DNA of 20,227 nucleotides from Candidatus Competibacteraceae bacterium (GCA_020444985.1 JAGRHK010000002.1:1-20227), one strand, 5' to 3'; positions 1 to 7,178 are shown, numbered from the stretch's first letter. Numbers and translations are program-made. Notes: a model not told the origin generated them from the sequence alone.

Positions 1-1395
1 CTCATAATTGGATGAATAAGACTGAGAAGCGTGATTCTCGAAACGGGTATATTGCCCCCGGAACGTCAGGCGAACCGTACCAATGGGACCATTGCGTTGC
101 TTACCGATAATGATTTCAGCAATGTTTTTTTCGGGACTCTCGGGATTGTAAACTTCATCACGGTAAATGAAACAAATCAGATCCGCATCCTGTTCTATAG
201 CGCCCGATTCACGTAAATCCGACATGATCGGCCGTTTCTCGCCACGCTGCTCCAGGGTGCGATTCAACTGCGACAACGCCACCACCGGCACCGACAATTC
301 CTTGGCCAGCGCCTTGAGCGAGCGCGAAATCTCTGAAACCTCGGTCGCCCGGTTTTCGGTGCTGCCCGGCACCTGCATCAACTGGAGGTAATCAACCACA
401 ATCAAACCCAACTGCCCCTCTTGCCGGTGCAAACGCCGCGCGCGCGCGCGCAATTCATTCGGACTCAGATTGGAACTGTCATCAATAAACAAGCGCGCTT
501 CCGACAGCAGCGTCACCGCCGATGTCAAGCGCGGCCAATCCTCCTCCGTCAAGCGTCCGGTGCGAATGCGGTGCTGATCAATTTGCCCCAACGACGACAT
601 CAAGCGCATCAACAGACTTTCACAAGGCATTTCCATGCTGAAAACCGCCACCGCGCACTTCAGTTGAATCGCTGCATATTCAACAATGTTCATCGCCAGA
701 CTGGTCTTGCCCATTGATGGCCGGCCCGCAATTATAATCAGTTCGCCCGGCTGCAACCCCGCTGTCATCTCATCAAAATCCGGCCAGCCGGTCGCCAGGC
801 CGGTAATTGGATTATCACTTTGGAACAGCAGGTCAATCCGCTCCACCGTGCGCGCCAGCATATCCTTAATATTGGAAAATCCTTCACGGGCGCGCAGACC
901 CCGTTCGGCGATAGCGAAAATCCGCTTCTCGGCATCGTCGAGCAAGTCCTTGCTGTTCAGTCCTTTGGGATCATAAGCATGATCGGCAATCTCCGTCGCG
1001 ATCCGCACCAAACCACGCCGGATCGCCCGCTCCCGAATAATATCGGCATAAGCACGGACATTGGCGGCGCTCGGCGTATCCGTGGCCATTGTCAGCAGAT
1101 AAGTCAGGCCACCCACTTCCTCCAACTGATTATGGCTCTGGAGCCAGTCAGAGAGCGTGATCGGGTCAAAAGGTCGGCTCTCTTCCGCCAGGCGGCGAAT
1201 AGCGCGAAAAATCAACTGATGATCATGCCGGTAAAAATCACTGTCGCTTAGCCGATCAGCAATCTGATCCCAGGTCGTGTTGGCAATAATCAGCCCGCCC
1301 AACACCGCCTGTTCCGCTTCCAGGGAATGCGGCGGTATCCGTAGCGACTCGGCAGCGGCATCCTTACGATAGGGAAATGGGGAAACAGGCTGCAT
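1..1395 (-). CDS. dnaB: Replicative DNA helicase DnaB (partial, C-terminal end beyond window)
   Basis: Hexameric 5'-3' helicase that unwinds DNA at the replication fork and works with DnaG primase. The frame is open for 465 codons from the ATG at 1393-1395 to base 1 without a stop; E. coli DnaB is about 471 residues, so only a few residues should be missing. The N-terminal domain has the familiar PHSLEAEQAVLGGL segment. The RecA-like C-terminal domain has Walker A GRPSMGKT at residues 224-231, Walker B LIVVDYLQLM near residue 330, and the SDLRESGAIEQDAD stretch near the end. No clear Shine-Dalgarno precedes the start; the start was chosen because it gives the usual N-terminal length. It is the last visible gene of the rpsF operon, 194 bases after rplI. 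No intein interrupts the visible part. Confidence 0.96.
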   Translation of the reverse strand, partial: MQPVSPFPYRKDAAAESLRIPPHSLEAEQAVLGGLIIANTTWDQIADRLSDSDFYRHDHQLIFRAIRRLAEESRPFDPITLSDWLQSHNQLEEVGGLTYLLTMATDTPSAANVRAYADIIRERAIRRGLVRIATEIADHAYDPKGLNSKDLLDDAEKRIFAIAERGLRAREGFSNIKDMLARTVERIDLLFQSDNPITGLATGWPDFDEMTAGLQPGELIIIAGRPSMGKTSLAMNIVEYAAIQLKCAVAVFSMEMPCESLLMRLMSSLGQIDQHRIRTGRLTEEDWPRLTSAVTLLSEARLFIDDSSNLSPNELRARARRLHRQEGQLGLIVVDYLQLMQVPGSTENRATEVSEISRSLKALAKELSVPVVALSQLNRTLEQRGEKRPIMSDLRESGAIEQDADLICFIYRDEVYNPESPEKNIAEIIIGKQRNGPIGTVRLTFRGQYTRFENHASQSYSSNYE

Positions 1396-1589
1396 GGCGG
1401 ACCGACGGCAGGTGGTTTGAAATATCCGGTTCAGATTGACCGGTCAGACGCAGGACGCGCCCGACCCGCGCACACCTGTCGGGCAACGCTGTGCTGATGC
1501 CCGACCTATTTGGCTGCTTCGCTGGCCTGGTCGCCCGGAACCAGCAACGTCAGCGCCCATTCATTCTAGTGCAACTTGTCGATTGCAGC
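1396..1589 (-). promoter_or_regulatory. rplI-dnaB intergenic region with mutually exclusive hairpins
   Basis: Read on the minus strand, the 7-mer GTCGGGC (1505-1499) is followed by its complement GCCCGAC (1484-1478) and then by a second GTCGGGC (1465-1459). The middle element can pair with either flank, with loops of 14 and 12 bases, so two hairpins compete. There is no U-run, so this is not a simple terminator. It could be an mRNA processing or attenuation site tuning dnaB below the ribosomal genes, or chance in GC-rich DNA. The rplI-proximal half (1506-1589) also looks coding-like in the rplI frame. No promoter is evident. Confidence 0.3.
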
Positions 1590-2039
1590 TCAGGTCTCGG
1601 CGATAACGTTGACCCGAATCTGGGTCTTGATCTCTGGATGCAAATACAGATCCACATCGTATTCGCCAATCTGACGAATCGACCCCTGTGGCAATCGGAT
1701 TTCCTGTTTCTGCAACTCAATGCCGGCGGCGGAAACCGCATTGGCAATATCAGCGGGACCGACCGAACCGAATAAGCGGCCTTCAGTGCCGCTTTTCACC
1801 GACAAGGTCACGATCAATTCGGCCAACTGCTCAGCGCGCGCCCTGGCCCTGGTCAACGCATCGGCGGCGATTCGCTCCAGTTCAGCGCGGCGCGCTTCGA
1901 AGCGCGCAATATTCTTCGAGGTTGCCTCGGTGGCTTTTCCCTTGGGAATGAGAAAATTGCGCGCATAACCCGGCTTTACCTTGACCCGGTCGCCCAGTAG
2001 ACCCAAATCGGCAATTCTTTCCAGAAGAATGATTTCCAT
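1590..2039 (-). CDS. rplI: 50S ribosomal protein L9
   Basis: Large-subunit protein that binds 23S rRNA and projects from the base of the L1 stalk. The 149-residue product is the normal length and starts MEIILLERIADLGLLGD, followed by the L9 signature GYARNFLIPKGKA; the C-terminal domain ends HPEIKTQIRVNVIAET. The frame extends upstream to an ATG at 2060, but the start at 2037-2039 is preferred. It matches the universal L9 N-terminus and has a GGAG ribosome-binding site about 7 bases upstream. It lies between the DUF2232-type gene (31 bases upstream) and dnaB, as in pseudomonads. Confidence 0.97.
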   Translation of the reverse strand: MEIILLERIADLGLLGDRVKVKPGYARNFLIPKGKATEATSKNIARFEARRAELERIAADALTRARARAEQLAELIVTLSVKSGTEGRLFGSVGPADIANAVSAAGIELQKQEIRLPQGSIRQIGEYDVDLYLHPEIKTQIRVNVIAET

Positions 2040-2070
2040 TTTTAGACTCCAAATAATCACTTATTCAAAT

Positions 2071-2988
2071 TCAGTTTGCGTCCGACCGCGCCCGGATGCG
2101 GCTCCGAAAATCAGCCCAGGCATCCACCACCCCCAGCGCCATCACCACCTGCGACAGCAACGGAATCAGCAACAGGTAGAACAACACCAGCCAAGCTGAC
2201 GATAAGCGCCGCTGCAATACGATCACATGAACCAGAGCGATTCCTTGCATTGTGTACGGCACGCCCAGAACCAGCAACCCATTGGCCAATGGCGGCCAGC
2301 CAAACGCCAAAGTTGCGCCGAATAACGCTAAGGTAAAGGTTGCCAGCGGTCGCCCCAGTTGCAACCCATGAAATTCAGAACGAAAGCCGCCGGGATTGAA
2401 CAGCAGCGCCTGCTGCCAGCGCCCCAGCAACAACGCCAGTAAGACAACCATCACTATCGCGCTACTCACTTGCCCTGGCAACCACGGCGCCCATGCCTTG
2501 AGCAGATCCAGCCATTGCGCCAATAACGCAGGGTCACCCACCGATCCCTTTGGAGCCAGCGTCGCCAGATCCTGTTGAAACTGATCCAGCAAGGAGCGCC
2601 ACCAGATCGCCGGATCGCCCAGCGCCAGATAAAAACCGGCGACGCCCAATAAGCCCAGCACCGCCGCCACTTGCAGCGTTCGCGACAGCGAAATAGTGGC
2701 GCGCAGCACCCACGCCAGCAGCCAGACCGGCAACCAGACCGCCAGCAGGACATCCAGCATCGGCCATGGGGCGCCCAAAACCTGCCAACTCAGGGCAACA
2801 GCGGCTATCCCTGCCAGCGCCATGACCAGCGCCCCCTCGACCGATCCCCGACGCAAGGCAACCAATGCCACCACTGCCCCAGATACTATCAATAGCGGCG
2901 GGAATAGCCAGAAAGACACTGCGGCGACCGACGCAACCAACGCCGCCGACCCGCGACTGCGTAGGATAAAAGCGGCCAGCGATTTCAC
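2071..2988 (-). CDS. DUF2232-type integral membrane protein of the rpsR-rplI interval
   Basis: Function unknown. The 305-residue product is almost entirely hydrophobic, with roughly eight membrane segments; examples are near residues 10-45 (two), 60-75, 95-125, 175-195, 215-240 and 255-290. Pseudomonads and relatives carry a gene of this size and character between rpsR and rplI, annotated as a DUF2232 membrane protein; my assignment rests on position and topology, not on a recognised motif. The best start is a GTG at 2986-2988, with only a weak purine stretch (GGGAA) about 10 bases upstream. No in-frame ATG near the start fits better. It begins 48 bases after rpsR and is presumably co-transcribed. 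Why a membrane protein sits in a ribosomal operon is not known. Confidence 0.8.
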   Translation of the reverse strand: MKSLAAFILRSRGSAALVASVAAVSFWLFPPLLIVSGAVVALVALRRGSVEGALVMALAGIAAVALSWQVLGAPWPMLDVLLAVWLPVWLLAWVLRATISLSRTLQVAAVLGLLGVAGFYLALGDPAIWWRSLLDQFQQDLATLAPKGSVGDPALLAQWLDLLKAWAPWLPGQVSSAIVMVVLLALLLGRWQQALLFNPGGFRSEFHGLQLGRPLATFTLALFGATLAFGWPPLANGLLVLGVPYTMQGIALVHVIVLQRRLSSAWLVLFYLLLIPLLSQVVMALGVVDAWADFRSRIRARSDAN

Positions 2989-3036
2989 GCTGAAGGGTTC
3001 CCAACGGGTTCCGTTCGCACTGCCCCGAGTCGGTGT

Positions 3037-3261
3037 TTAATGTCGGTCGCAGTATGGCAACAGCGCCAGAAAGCGGGCGCGCTTGATCGCTACCGACAAC
3101 TGCCGCTGATAACGGGCCTTGGTTCCGGTAATCCGGCTGGGCACAATCTTGCCGGTTTCGGTGATGTAGTTCTTCAGAACGGCAATGTCCTTGTAATCAA
3201 TTTCCTTGACGCCTTCAGCGGTGAAACGGCAAAACTTCTTGCGACGGAAAAATCGCGACAT
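3037..3261 (-). CDS. rpsR: 30S ribosomal protein S18
   Basis: Small-subunit protein that pairs with S6 on the platform of the 30S subunit. The 74-residue product starts MSRFFRRKKFCRF and has the family's conserved DYKDIAVLKNYI and PSRITGTKARYQRQL segments; E. coli S18 is 75 residues. An upstream in-frame ATG at 3276 was rejected. The start at 3259-3261 has a strong GAGGAG ribosome-binding site 7 bases upstream and gives the canonical N-terminus. It begins 22 bases after priB. Confidence 0.98.
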   Translation of the reverse strand: MSRFFRRKKFCRFTAEGVKEIDYKDIAVLKNYITETGKIVPSRITGTKARYQRQLSVAIKRARFLALLPYCDRH

Positions 3262-3283
3262 GGAATTACTCCTCAAATTCGAA

Positions 3284-3613
3284 TCATTCAGTATTCAAAA
3301 CGTCAATATGCGCGGCGTGCAGCACTAACCGGTATTCGCCCTCACGGGAATTAGCGCGACTCACAAAGCCCCGCACCCGCACCGGCATCCCCGGCGACAG
3401 TTGCCGCGCAGCGTCAGCCAGCGTCTCGCCACAAGCGATGACTGGAATCCGGCAACGCGCCTCACGGGGAAAACCCGCTTCAAGTTGCCCAGAGTGATGG
3501 TCCAGCAAAAATCGGCCAATCGCGACCCCGGCGGGGGAGGCGCGCACCTCGCCCGCTTCAACGACTTGGCCAGTAATGACCAGCCAGTTGTCGGCGGAAG
3601 CAGTCACGGCCAT
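3284..3613 (-). CDS. priB: Primosomal replication protein N (PriB)
   Basis: Single-strand DNA-binding OB-fold protein that bridges PriA and DnaT in replication restart. The 109-residue product is close to the 104 residues of E. coli PriB. Family-like parts are the N-terminal NWLVITGQVVEAGEVRASPAG strand region, a central segment including PREARCRIPVIACG, and GMPVRVRGFVSRANSREG before the last strand. It lies between rpsF and rpsR, the standard beta/gammaproteobacterial position, 22 bases after the rpsF stop. Placement here ties replication restart to ribosomal protein synthesis. The sequence is diverged enough that position carries part of the call. Confidence 0.9.
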   Translation of the reverse strand: MAVTASADNWLVITGQVVEAGEVRASPAGVAIGRFLLDHHSGQLEAGFPREARCRIPVIACGETLADAARQLSPGMPVRVRGFVSRANSREGEYRLVLHAAHIDVLNTE

Positions 3614-3635
3614 GACTAAATGAGATCAACGCGAA

Positions 3636-4169
3636 TCAGCGCGTCTCGTCCTCAATCCCACCCGCCTCGTCAACGGTCTCTTGGTCAACATCGTCGCCGC
3701 GATCTTCATCATCTTCCTGATCGCGATCCTCATGATCCTCTCCTTGCTCATCAGCATCCTCCTGATCATCGCGATCGTCACGATCGTCACGATCGTCACG
3801 ATCATCGCGATCATCGCGGTCGTCGCGATCATCGCGGTCAGCGTGCTCATCGCGCGATTTGACCAAAGGCGAGGGTTCAGTTTCAGATGCATCCCGCTGG
3901 ATAATGAGATTGCGAATCACGGCGTCGTTGAAACGAAACGCTCTCTGGATCTCCTCAAGCACTGTCTGGCTGCATTCGATGTTCATCAATACATAGTGCG
4001 CCTTGTGAACCTTATTGATAGGATAAGCCAACTGGCGCCGGCCCCAGTCCTCAAGACGATGAATCTGGCCGCCATCTTCCGCGATCAAGGTGCGATAACG
4101 CTCAATCATGGCGGGAACTTGTTCACTTTGGTCAGGATGGACCATGAACACGATTTCGTAATGTCGCAT
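3636..4169 (-). CDS. rpsF: 30S ribosomal protein S6 with long acidic repeat-bearing tail
   Basis: Small-subunit protein that binds 16S rRNA with S18. Residues 1-95 form the normal S6 fold: it starts MRHYEIVFMVHPDQ, has EDWGRRQLAYPINK at 40-53 and KAHYVLMNIE at 56-65. From about residue 100 a hydrophilic tail of some 75 residues follows. It contains eight perfect Arg-Asp-Asp units at residues 112-135, then an Asp/Glu-rich stretch to residue 177. E. coli S6 is about 131-135 residues with a short acidic end that RimK lengthens with glutamates; here a much longer acidic end is encoded. The AAGGAG ribosome-binding site lies about 7 bases before the ATG. It is the first gene of the operon. Confidence 0.95.
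   Translation of the reverse strand: MRHYEIVFMVHPDQSEQVPAMIERYRTLIAEDGGQIHRLEDWGRRQLAYPINKVHKAHYVLMNIECSQTVLEEIQRAFRFNDAVIRNLIIQRDASETEPSPLVKSRDEHADRDDRDDRDDRDDRDDRDDRDDRDDQEDADEQGEDHEDRDQEDDEDRGDDVDQETVDEAGGIEDETR
3765..3836 (-). repeat. Eight-unit 9-bp tandem repeat encoding (Arg-Asp-Asp)8 in S6
   Basis: Seventy-two bases made of eight 9-bp units in the rpsF reading frame. On the plus strand the unit atcgtcacg occurs three times identically at 3774-3800, and the other units differ only at synonymous positions. Any gain or loss of units keeps the frame, so tail length could vary between strains by three residues per unit. Each unit contributes to a GATC site. Confidence 0.95.
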
Positions 4170-4404
4170 AAAGGCTCCTTACGGAATTAGGATAGCCTCC
4201 CATAATAACGGTGAGGCAAGGAGTCGCGACCCGGCTGGGCCGCAGGGGGAAGGTATCTTAGAGGCAAAGCCCAGGATGCGCAACGCTTGGACAGCGCCCG
4301 TTCTCCCGGAAGCGAGCAAAACGCCCGATTGCGCTATACTTTTCGCCCCCGCCGCCAGACTGACTGCAGGCGAGCGGCGCTCTTGAGACGATAACCTGGA
4401 TTGA
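4170..4404. promoter_or_regulatory. Divergent intergenic region between rpsF and cysE
   Basis: The 235 bases between two divergent starts should hold promoters for both. Toward cysE a good -10-like hexamer TATACT lies at 4335-4340, but I see no matching -35 at 16-18 bases. Toward rpsF, the minus strand shows TTGCCT followed after 19 bases by TATCCT, a poorly spaced pair. The -10 assignments are guesses; the presence of promoters follows from the gene arrangement. Confidence 0.35.
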
Positions 4405-5244
4405 ATGGCTATGGCATTTTGGCAACGTCCGCGTGAAGACATTACCTGTGTGTTCGCTCGTGACCCAGCGGCGCGCAGTGTCTTTGAAATTCTCACGACG
4501 TACCCCGGCATTCACGCCGTCCTGCTGCATCGGGTCAATCATGCCCTGTGGAAACTGGGTCTGAAATGGCTGGCGCGTTTTCTGTCCTCCATAACTCGCT
4601 TCCTGACTGGCATTGAAATCCACCCCGGCGCCAAAATCGGTCGACGTTTCTTCATCGATCACGGCATGGGCATCGTGATTGGCGAAACCGCCGAGATCGG
4701 CGATGATTGCACCTTGTATCAAGGCGTTACCCTGGGCGGCACCAGTTGGAACCAGGGCAAACGTCATCCCACCCTCGGTAACAATGTCGTGATCGGCGCT
4801 GGCGCGAAGGTGCTTGGCCCTTTCAAGGTCGGTGATCACGCGCGCATCGGCTCGAACTCCGTGGTAATCAAGGAAGTGCCTCCCGGCGCTACCGTCGTTG
4901 GCGTACCGGGCCGGGTCGTGGAAGCCAGCGGCCCCAACTCCACAGAGAACGTGCGCCGGGAAATCGCTCGCAAACTTGGTTTTGACGCCTATGGCGCCAC
5001 ACCCGACCTGCCCGATCCCGAAGCGCATGCCATCAATCAGATGCTGGATCATATTCACCGCCTCGATCGCACGGTGCGTCAACTATGCCAAACGTTGCGG
5101 AGCGCGGGCATCGAACCTGGCGAACTGTGCCTGCCCGATTTGCAGGGTTGTGAATTGCATTCGGCCGCCAGCCGGGAGGGCTGGGCGGAGCAAAATGACG
5201 CTGCGGCCGTCGATGCGGGCCGGAATACCGAAACCTCTGCTTGA
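4405..5244 (+). CDS. cysE: Serine O-acetyltransferase
   Basis: Transfers acetyl from acetyl-CoA to L-serine, giving O-acetylserine, the acceptor for sulfide in cysteine synthesis. The 279-residue protein is the short bacterial type. It has the hexapeptide left-handed beta-helix from about residue 70 to 172, including EIHPGAKIG at 71-79, FIDHGMG at 83-89, GETAEIG, TLGGT at 109-113 and PPGATVVGVPGRVV. Aligned by eye with E. coli CysE, His158 corresponds to H86 and Asp143 to E71, the substitution usual in the short type. A C-terminal extension after residue 175 is predicted helical and contains three cysteines. Two close ATGs (4405, 4411) are possible starts and the ribosome-binding site is weak. 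The gene leads the IscU-like/IscA pair, so it probably supplies cysteine sulfur for Fe-S assembly. Confidence 0.95.
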   Translation: MAMAFWQRPREDITCVFARDPAARSVFEILTTYPGIHAVLLHRVNHALWKLGLKWLARFLSSITRFLTGIEIHPGAKIGRRFFIDHGMGIVIGETAEIGDDCTLYQGVTLGGTSWNQGKRHPTLGNNVVIGAGAKVLGPFKVGDHARIGSNSVVIKEVPPGATVVGVPGRVVEASGPNSTENVRREIARKLGFDAYGATPDLPDPEAHAINQMLDHIHRLDRTVRQLCQTLRSAGIEPGELCLPDLQGCELHSAASREGWAEQNDAAAVDAGRNTETSA

Positions 5245-5253
5245 TCCACACTG

Positions 5254-5724
5254 ATGCACGAACTCAGCCCGGCGGCCCGCGAACATTTTGCGCATCCCCA
5301 CCACGTCGGTTGCCTCGATTCTCAACAACCGGATGTTGTAGCGGCGCGAGTTGACAGTCCGATCGGTGGGGAAATTCTGCAACTGCATTTGCGCATCAAT
5401 GCGTCAGGCATCATCAGCGCCGTCCGTTTCAAAGCCTATGGCTGTGGCTGGATGATCGCCTGTGGTTCGCTGCTGGCCGAGACCATGCTCGGCCAGCCCG
5501 TGGCGGAAGCAGCAGGATTCCGCCATCACGCACTGGTTGAACGCTTGGCTGTTCCGCCGGAGAAACTGCATTGCGCGGTGCTGGCGGAAACCGTATTGCA
5601 GGCCGTGCTGCATAATAATGCTGCAACGCGGAACTTTATCCCCCCTCCCGTTTCCTCAAGTAAGGAACCCCGGACCCTATCTTTTCTCAAAGGAGCATAC
5701 CCGCATGGCGATTACCTTGACTGA
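5254..5724 (+). CDS. IscU/NifU-N-like Fe-S scaffold, variant lacking one ligand cysteine
   Basis: Likely holds or transfers an iron-sulfur cluster. Residues 5-125 align with IscU: HPHHVG at 14-19, FKAYGCG at 59-65 and LHCAVLAE at 105-112. Two of the three IscU cluster cysteines are present, C64 and C107 (Cys63 and Cys106 of E. coli). The first is gone: the APACGD motif reads SPIGGE, with G38 for Cys37 and E40 for Asp39. The HscA-binding LPPVK motif reads VPPEK. An extra cysteine, C70, follows in MIACGS. The last 30 residues resemble translated intergenic DNA and overlap the next gene by 20 bases. Adding one C to the C6 run at 5640-5645 would bring in a TAA at 5661-5663. It begins 9 bases after cysE. 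No iscS, hscA or fdx is in the window. Confidence 0.85.
   Translation: MHELSPAAREHFAHPHHVGCLDSQQPDVVAARVDSPIGGEILQLHLRINASGIISAVRFKAYGCGWMIACGSLLAETMLGQPVAEAAGFRHHALVERLAVPPEKLHCAVLAETVLQAVLHNNAATRNFIPPPVSSSKEPRTLSFLKGAYPHGDYLD
5689..5695 (+). promoter_or_regulatory. Ribosome-binding site of the IscA-type gene
   Basis: AAAGGAG lies 9 bases before the ATG at 5705. It fixes the start of the IscA-type gene, which sits inside a much longer open frame, and it is embedded in the overlapping tail of the IscU-like frame. Confidence 0.8.
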
Positions 5725-6028
5725 AAAAGCCGCCGACCGCGCCCGCACCTATCTGGCGAAAAAGGAACAAGCGGAAGGTCTACGGCTGGATGTGCGCAAC
5801 ACCGGTTGTTCCGGCTACATGTACGTTGTTCAACTGGCCGAACAGATTGACCCTGACGACCAGATTTTTGAATCGCAAGGCGTCAAGGTGGTGGTGAGCG
5901 CCAAAAACCTGCCTTATCTGGATGGGATGGAGGTGGATTACGCCAAGTCAGGACTGAATGAAGGCTTCCGCTTCAACAATCCCAATGCCAAAGAGGCTTG
6001 TGGCTGCGGCGAAAGCTTCAGCGTTTAA
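5705..6028 (+). CDS. iscA: IscA/ErpA-family (HesB) iron-sulfur cluster assembly protein
   Basis: A-type carrier that delivers Fe-S clusters to apoproteins. The 107-residue product has the three conserved cysteines in the family positions: C35 in NTGCSGYMY, and C99 and C101 in the C-terminal ACGCGESF motif. It also has the family's NPNAKEACGCG ending. The open frame begins far upstream, but the ATG at 5705 with AAAGGAG upstream gives exactly the family length. The name iscA is by similarity; a stand-alone IscA paralogue outside the main isc operon is equally possible. The gene overlaps the IscU-like gene at its start and the convergent C-S lyase gene at its end by 11 bases. Confidence 0.92.
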   Translation: MAITLTEKAADRARTYLAKKEQAEGLRLDVRNTGCSGYMYVVQLAEQIDPDDQIFESQGVKVVVSAKNLPYLDGMEVDYAKSGLNEGFRFNNPNAKEACGCGESFSV

Positions 6029-7178
6029 GCAACGCCGTCTGCATGCGTTCCAAGCCCTCGGCCAGCCGGGCGCGGGGGCATCCGAAATTCAGCCTGACAA
6101 ACCCTGCGCCGCCTGGCCCAAAGGCTGCGCCGTCGTTTAAAGCGACCCCGGCCTGTTCCAAAAAGAAGCGATGCGGATTGCCTGAAATGTCCGTGTCTCG
6201 ACAATCCAGCCAAGCCAGATAGGTCGCTTCTGGAACGGTCACCCGGATGCCGGGTGCAGCGCGACCGATCGCATCCACCAGATAATCCCGGTTGGCGGCC
6301 AGATACGCCAGTAGTTCCTGCAACCAAGCGTCGCCGTGTTGATAGGCCGCCAACGCCGCAGTCAGGCCAAGCACATTGACGTCTGGGACGATACCGCGCA
6401 GGGCGTGTTTGAAACGTTGCTTCAGCTCGGGGTTCTGGATAATGGCAAAACTCGCGCCCAGGCCCGGAATGTTAAACGTCTTACTGGGCGCCATCAATGT
6501 GATGCACCGGCGAGCGATTTCCGGCCCCAGCGTCGCCAGCGGCGTATGCCGCCGCCCGTCCAGCATCAGATCGCAATGAATCTCATCCGAACAGATGGTC
6601 AGATCATGGCGTTCGCACAGATTCGCCAAGCGGTTGAGTTCATCGCGATTGAAGACCCGCCCAACCGGGTTATGCGGATGGCAGAGGATGAACAACCGGG
6701 TGCTGGCGCTAATCGCCGCTGCGAATCCAGCATCGTCAAAGGCGTAGTAGAGGTGCCCCTCATGAGATGTCGCGGTCAATTCAGCAGTGACCAATCGACG
6801 CTCCTGATTGATTGGCGCATCCAGGAACGGCGGATAGACGGGAGTTTGCGCCAGAACTTCATCACCCGGTTCGCCTATCGCCCGGCACGCCACGTTCAAG
6901 CCGCACACCAGCCCCGGCAAATACACGATTTGGTCGGGGGTCACCGTCCATTGATAGCGATCGGCCATGCGCGCGCAAAGCGCCTCCGTTAGCGCCGTCG
7001 GCGGCGCGCCGTATCCAAATACGCCATGCGCGACCCGATCGCGCAGCGCCGCTACGACAGGTTCCGGAGCAGGGAAATCCATGTCGGCGACCCATAACGG
7101 TAAAGCGTCGCCATAGCGTTGCCATTTCAGGCTGTCTGTCTCCCGCCGGCAAGGCGATTGATCAAAGTTGTAAGGCAT
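6018..7178 (-). CDS. PatB/MalY-type PLP-dependent C-S beta-lyase
   Basis: Fold-type I aminotransferase-family enzyme of the MalY/PatB group, which cleaves cystathionine or other cysteine S-conjugates to a thiol, pyruvate and ammonia. The 386 residues start MPYNFDQSPCRRETDSLKW and contain the group's LPLWVADMDFPAPEPV near residues 26-41. HPHNPVGR is near 167-174, SDEIHCDL near 197-204, and the PLP lysine K233 sits in APSKTFNIPGL. The late VRLNFGCP segment should carry the substrate carboxylate-binding arginine. A start at 7223 was rejected because the family begins at the MPYNFD methionine. It is convergent with the cysE/Fe-S cluster; its chemistry concerns the same sulfur amino acids, though shared regulation is not shown. 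Substrate cannot be deduced. Confidence 0.9.
   Translation of the reverse strand: MPYNFDQSPCRRETDSLKWQRYGDALPLWVADMDFPAPEPVVAALRDRVAHGVFGYGAPPTALTEALCARMADRYQWTVTPDQIVYLPGLVCGLNVACRAIGEPGDEVLAQTPVYPPFLDAPINQERRLVTAELTATSHEGHLYYAFDDAGFAAAISASTRLFILCHPHNPVGRVFNRDELNRLANLCERHDLTICSDEIHCDLMLDGRRHTPLATLGPEIARRCITLMAPSKTFNIPGLGASFAIIQNPELKQRFKHALRGIVPDVNVLGLTAALAAYQHGDAWLQELLAYLAANRDYLVDAIGRAAPGIRVTVPEATYLAWLDCRDTDISGNPHRFFLEQAGVALNDGAAFGPGGAGFVRLNFGCPRARLAEGLERMQTALLKR

Noticed and set aside
3765..3836. Possible CRISPR or regulatory iteron array
   Set aside because: Units are 9 bp with no spacers and keep the rpsF frame with synonymous changes, so they are coding repeats.
3681..4190. Plus-strand 169-codon ORF that would encode a very hydrophobic Ile/Val-rich protein
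   Set aside because: It is the antisense of the rpsF acidic tail: Asp and Arg codons read backwards give Ile, Val and Ala. rpsF on the other strand is certain.
4258..5082. 274-codon minus-strand ORF opposite cysE
   Set aside because: It is antisense to a clear acetyltransferase and has no family resemblance; a GC-rich shadow frame.
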